IMG/VR virus record: IMGVR_UViG_3300047994_000180
Coordinates: 1-20,663 of that record
Source of the DNA: a virus
Length of the DNA stretch: 20,663 nt
Reading direction: 5' to 3' (one strand)
Shown: positions 19,981-20,663 of the stretch, one piece after another
Position numbering within the stretch: the first letter of the stretch is position 1
Layout: every line of letters begins with the position of its first letter
Made by a program: the position numbers and the translations under genes
Notes under the pieces: generated by a model
What the model was told of the DNA's origin: nothing
Databases searched by the model: none
Seen by the model: the letters and a program-made list of their open reading frames with translations, nothing else

Positions 19981-20016
19981 CCCGGGTAGTGTAGCTGTTA
20001 TTTTACACTGCCCGGG
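19981..20016. repeat. 13-bp inverted repeat overlapping the clpS promoter
   Basis: CCCGGGTAGTGTA (19981-19993) pairs with TACACTGCCCGGG (20004-20016), one G:T pair, 10-base loop. The -10 element of the clpS promoter lies in the loop. On the plus strand a CCTTTTTG tract follows, as in an intrinsic terminator, but no plus-strand gene precedes it. On the minus strand the downstream arm ends seven bases before the clpS ATG and contains its only purine-rich GGGA. Confidence 0.8.
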
Positions 20017-20028
20017 CCTTTTTGTCAA
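20000..20028 (-). promoter_or_regulatory. Sigma70-like promoter of clpS
   Basis: Minus-strand TTGACA (20028-20023), 17-base spacer, TAAAAT (20005-20000). The expected start, near 19993, falls at the edge of the downstream arm of the inverted repeat, so the mRNA from this promoter would not contain the full hairpin. Confidence 0.65.
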
Positions 20029-20035
20029 GTTATTA

Positions 20036-20464
20036 TTATTTGATAGCAATCAATTTCGGTTTAGCCTCATCTGGAACATTTTTTACAAATGTTACAGTAA
20101 GAATTCCGTCTTCTAATGTAGCATTGTTTACTTCAAAGTATTCTGCAATTCGAAAACTTTTAGTAAACGAACGGCCTGCAATACCACGATATTGATATGT
20201 GGGAAGATTTTCTGCCGATGTATCAAGGTCAACTTTTTTTTCTGCACTAATAGTTAACAGCCCCTGATGTTCCTGCATATGAATTTCACTTTTCTTAAAT
20301 CCTGCTACTGCAAGTTCAAGATTAAATTTTTCATCATTGATGAAAACAATATTGTGAGGTGGATAATTAGAAGTCGGATTTTGTAGATCCCTAAAGACTG
20401 GACCAAAACCGATTGAGAGAGCCTCTAGTTGATCGAAGAGGCGTGAAAAGTCATTTCTAGACAT
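20036..20464 (-). CDS. Small heat-shock protein, Hsp20/alpha-crystallin family
   Basis: An ATP-independent chaperone that holds unfolding proteins. The alpha-crystallin domain spans about residues 35-135: Leu-Ala-Val-Ala-Gly-Phe-Lys-Lys-Ser-Glu-Ile (strand and loop), Leu-Leu-Thr-Ile-Ser-Ala, Arg-Ser-Phe-Thr-Lys-Ser-Phe-Arg-Ile, Ala-Thr-Leu-Glu-Asp-Gly-Ile-Leu-Thr-Val, and the C-terminal Lys-Leu-Ile-Ala-Ile with the I-x-I-type anchor. The N-terminal arm (Phe-Ser-Arg-Leu-Phe-Asp-Gln-Leu) resembles IbpA-like and T4-like phage Hsp20. Length 142 is usual. AAGGAG lies just before the ATG at 20464, and the leader upstream contains hairpins and a late-type box. T4-like marine phages are known to carry hsp20. 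Confidence 0.93.
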   Translation of the reverse strand: MSRNDFSRLFDQLEALSIGFGPVFRDLQNPTSNYPPHNIVFINDEKFNLELAVAGFKKSEIHMQEHQGLLTISAEKKVDLDTSAENLPTYQYRGIAGRSFTKSFRIAEYFEVNNATLEDGILTVTFVKNVPDEAKPKLIAIK

Positions 20465-20489
20465 ATATACTCCTTTTAAGCAAGTTTAT

Positions 20490-20548
20490 CGGTGCTTATA
20501 TTGCACCGTGTGCGTCACCATGACGCTAAATGCAGGTCCCCAATTGGG
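20490..20548 (-). other. Structured 5' leader of hsp20
   Basis: Three inverted repeats lie between the late-type box and the hsp20 ribosome-binding site: 20490-20495 with 20503-20508 (CGGTGC/GCACCG), 20512-20517 with 20521-20526 (GCGTCA/TGACGC), and the palindrome CCCAATTGGG at 20539-20548. A leader of roughly 90 bases is unusually long for this genome. An expression-control RNA, such as a thermosensor, is possible but no pairing with AAGGAG was found. Confidence 0.5.
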
Positions 20549-20561
20549 CGGCCTACAAATT

Positions 20562-20569
20562 TATTTATC
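20562..20569 (-). promoter_or_regulatory. Late-promoter-like box GATAAATA upstream of hsp20
   Basis: GATAAATA (20569-20562, minus strand) lies in the non-coding gap before hsp20. It matches the boxes before the hydrolase and the 1045-residue gene. Confidence 0.5.
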
Positions 20570-20597
20570 TGTCGAGCGTAAAACCATACGATCTTTA

Positions 20598-20663
20598 TTA
20601 GTATGTATGTAAGCGATTTGAGGCTAAATACACCATCACTGTTTGTATTGACTCATCATTCAT
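20598..20663 (-). CDS. Partial ORF at the right edge (C-terminus only)
   Basis: A frame open to the window edge ends at TAA TAA (20598-20600 is the first stop). The 21 visible residues end Val-Met-Val-Tyr-Leu-Ala-Ser-Asn-Arg-Leu-His-Thr-Tyr. It may be the tail of a longer gene entering from the right, or a chance frame. No family can be assigned. Confidence 0.4.
   Translation of the reverse strand: MNDESIQTVMVYLASNRLHTY

Noticed and set aside
1-20663. CRISPR array, insertion sequence, integrase or attachment site
   Set aside because: No regularly spaced repeats, transposase or integrase motifs, or long direct repeats were seen on either strand.

Overview
The window looks like part of a large, AT-rich genome of a tailed double-stranded DNA bacteriophage, most likely a T4-superfamily myovirus or a related large phage. 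The reasons are a T4-type DNA ligase beside an RNA ligase, dCMP deaminase, a MazG-like pyrophosphohydrolase, a DEDDh exonuclease, phage ClpP, Hsp20 and ClpS, many tiny ORFs packed with ATGA or TAATG overlaps, and ATAAATA boxes resembling T4 late promoters. No tRNA, CRISPR array or insertion sequence was seen. The host cannot be read from the window. Nearly everything is on the minus strand; the one clear plus-strand gene is at 8307-8696. Genes are described below in transcription order, from high to low coordinates.

Right end (20663-17493): an edge fragment, hsp20 with a structured leader, clpS with its own sigma70-like promoter inside a long inverted repeat, a 345-residue protein of possible SufB/D-like fold, Fe/Mn superoxide dismutase, an acidic small protein and a 57-residue Cys/His protein. 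This is a proteostasis and oxidative-stress block. Ligase block (17541-15331): a TTGACA promoter, DNA ligase, a 54-residue membrane peptide, RNA ligase, then a clear terminator. Late-type block (15301-10273): a GATAAATA box, then proteins of 1045, 563 and 56 residues; the first two have N-termini resembling T4 capsid-targeting peptides.

Middle (10250-6788): an early-type promoter drives the exonuclease and two related small proteins, followed by a decayed GIY-YIG homing endonuclease that converges on the lone plus-strand gene. Next are ClpP (divergent from that gene), a 41-residue ORF and an alpha/beta hydrolase. Left part (6746-1): three early-type promoters (6746, 5068, 1883) drive strings of small genes. 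These include MazG, dCMP deaminase and an apparent family of proteins sharing a C-terminal tail, roughly acidic-x-x-A-T-L-F-x-L-x-W, attached to different N-termini.

The regulatory picture is an inference. Six TTGAC(A/C/T)-N16/17-TA-rich promoters precede replication, nucleotide and accessory genes. A second class carries (G/C/A)ATAAATA boxes. In three of these (dCMP deaminase, the plus-strand gene and SOD) the box lies exactly five bases before an ATG that has no Shine-Dalgarno sequence, which suggests leaderless late mRNAs. Coordinates were corrected to ATG starts where a TTG/GTG or over-long start conflicted with stop-start overlaps.
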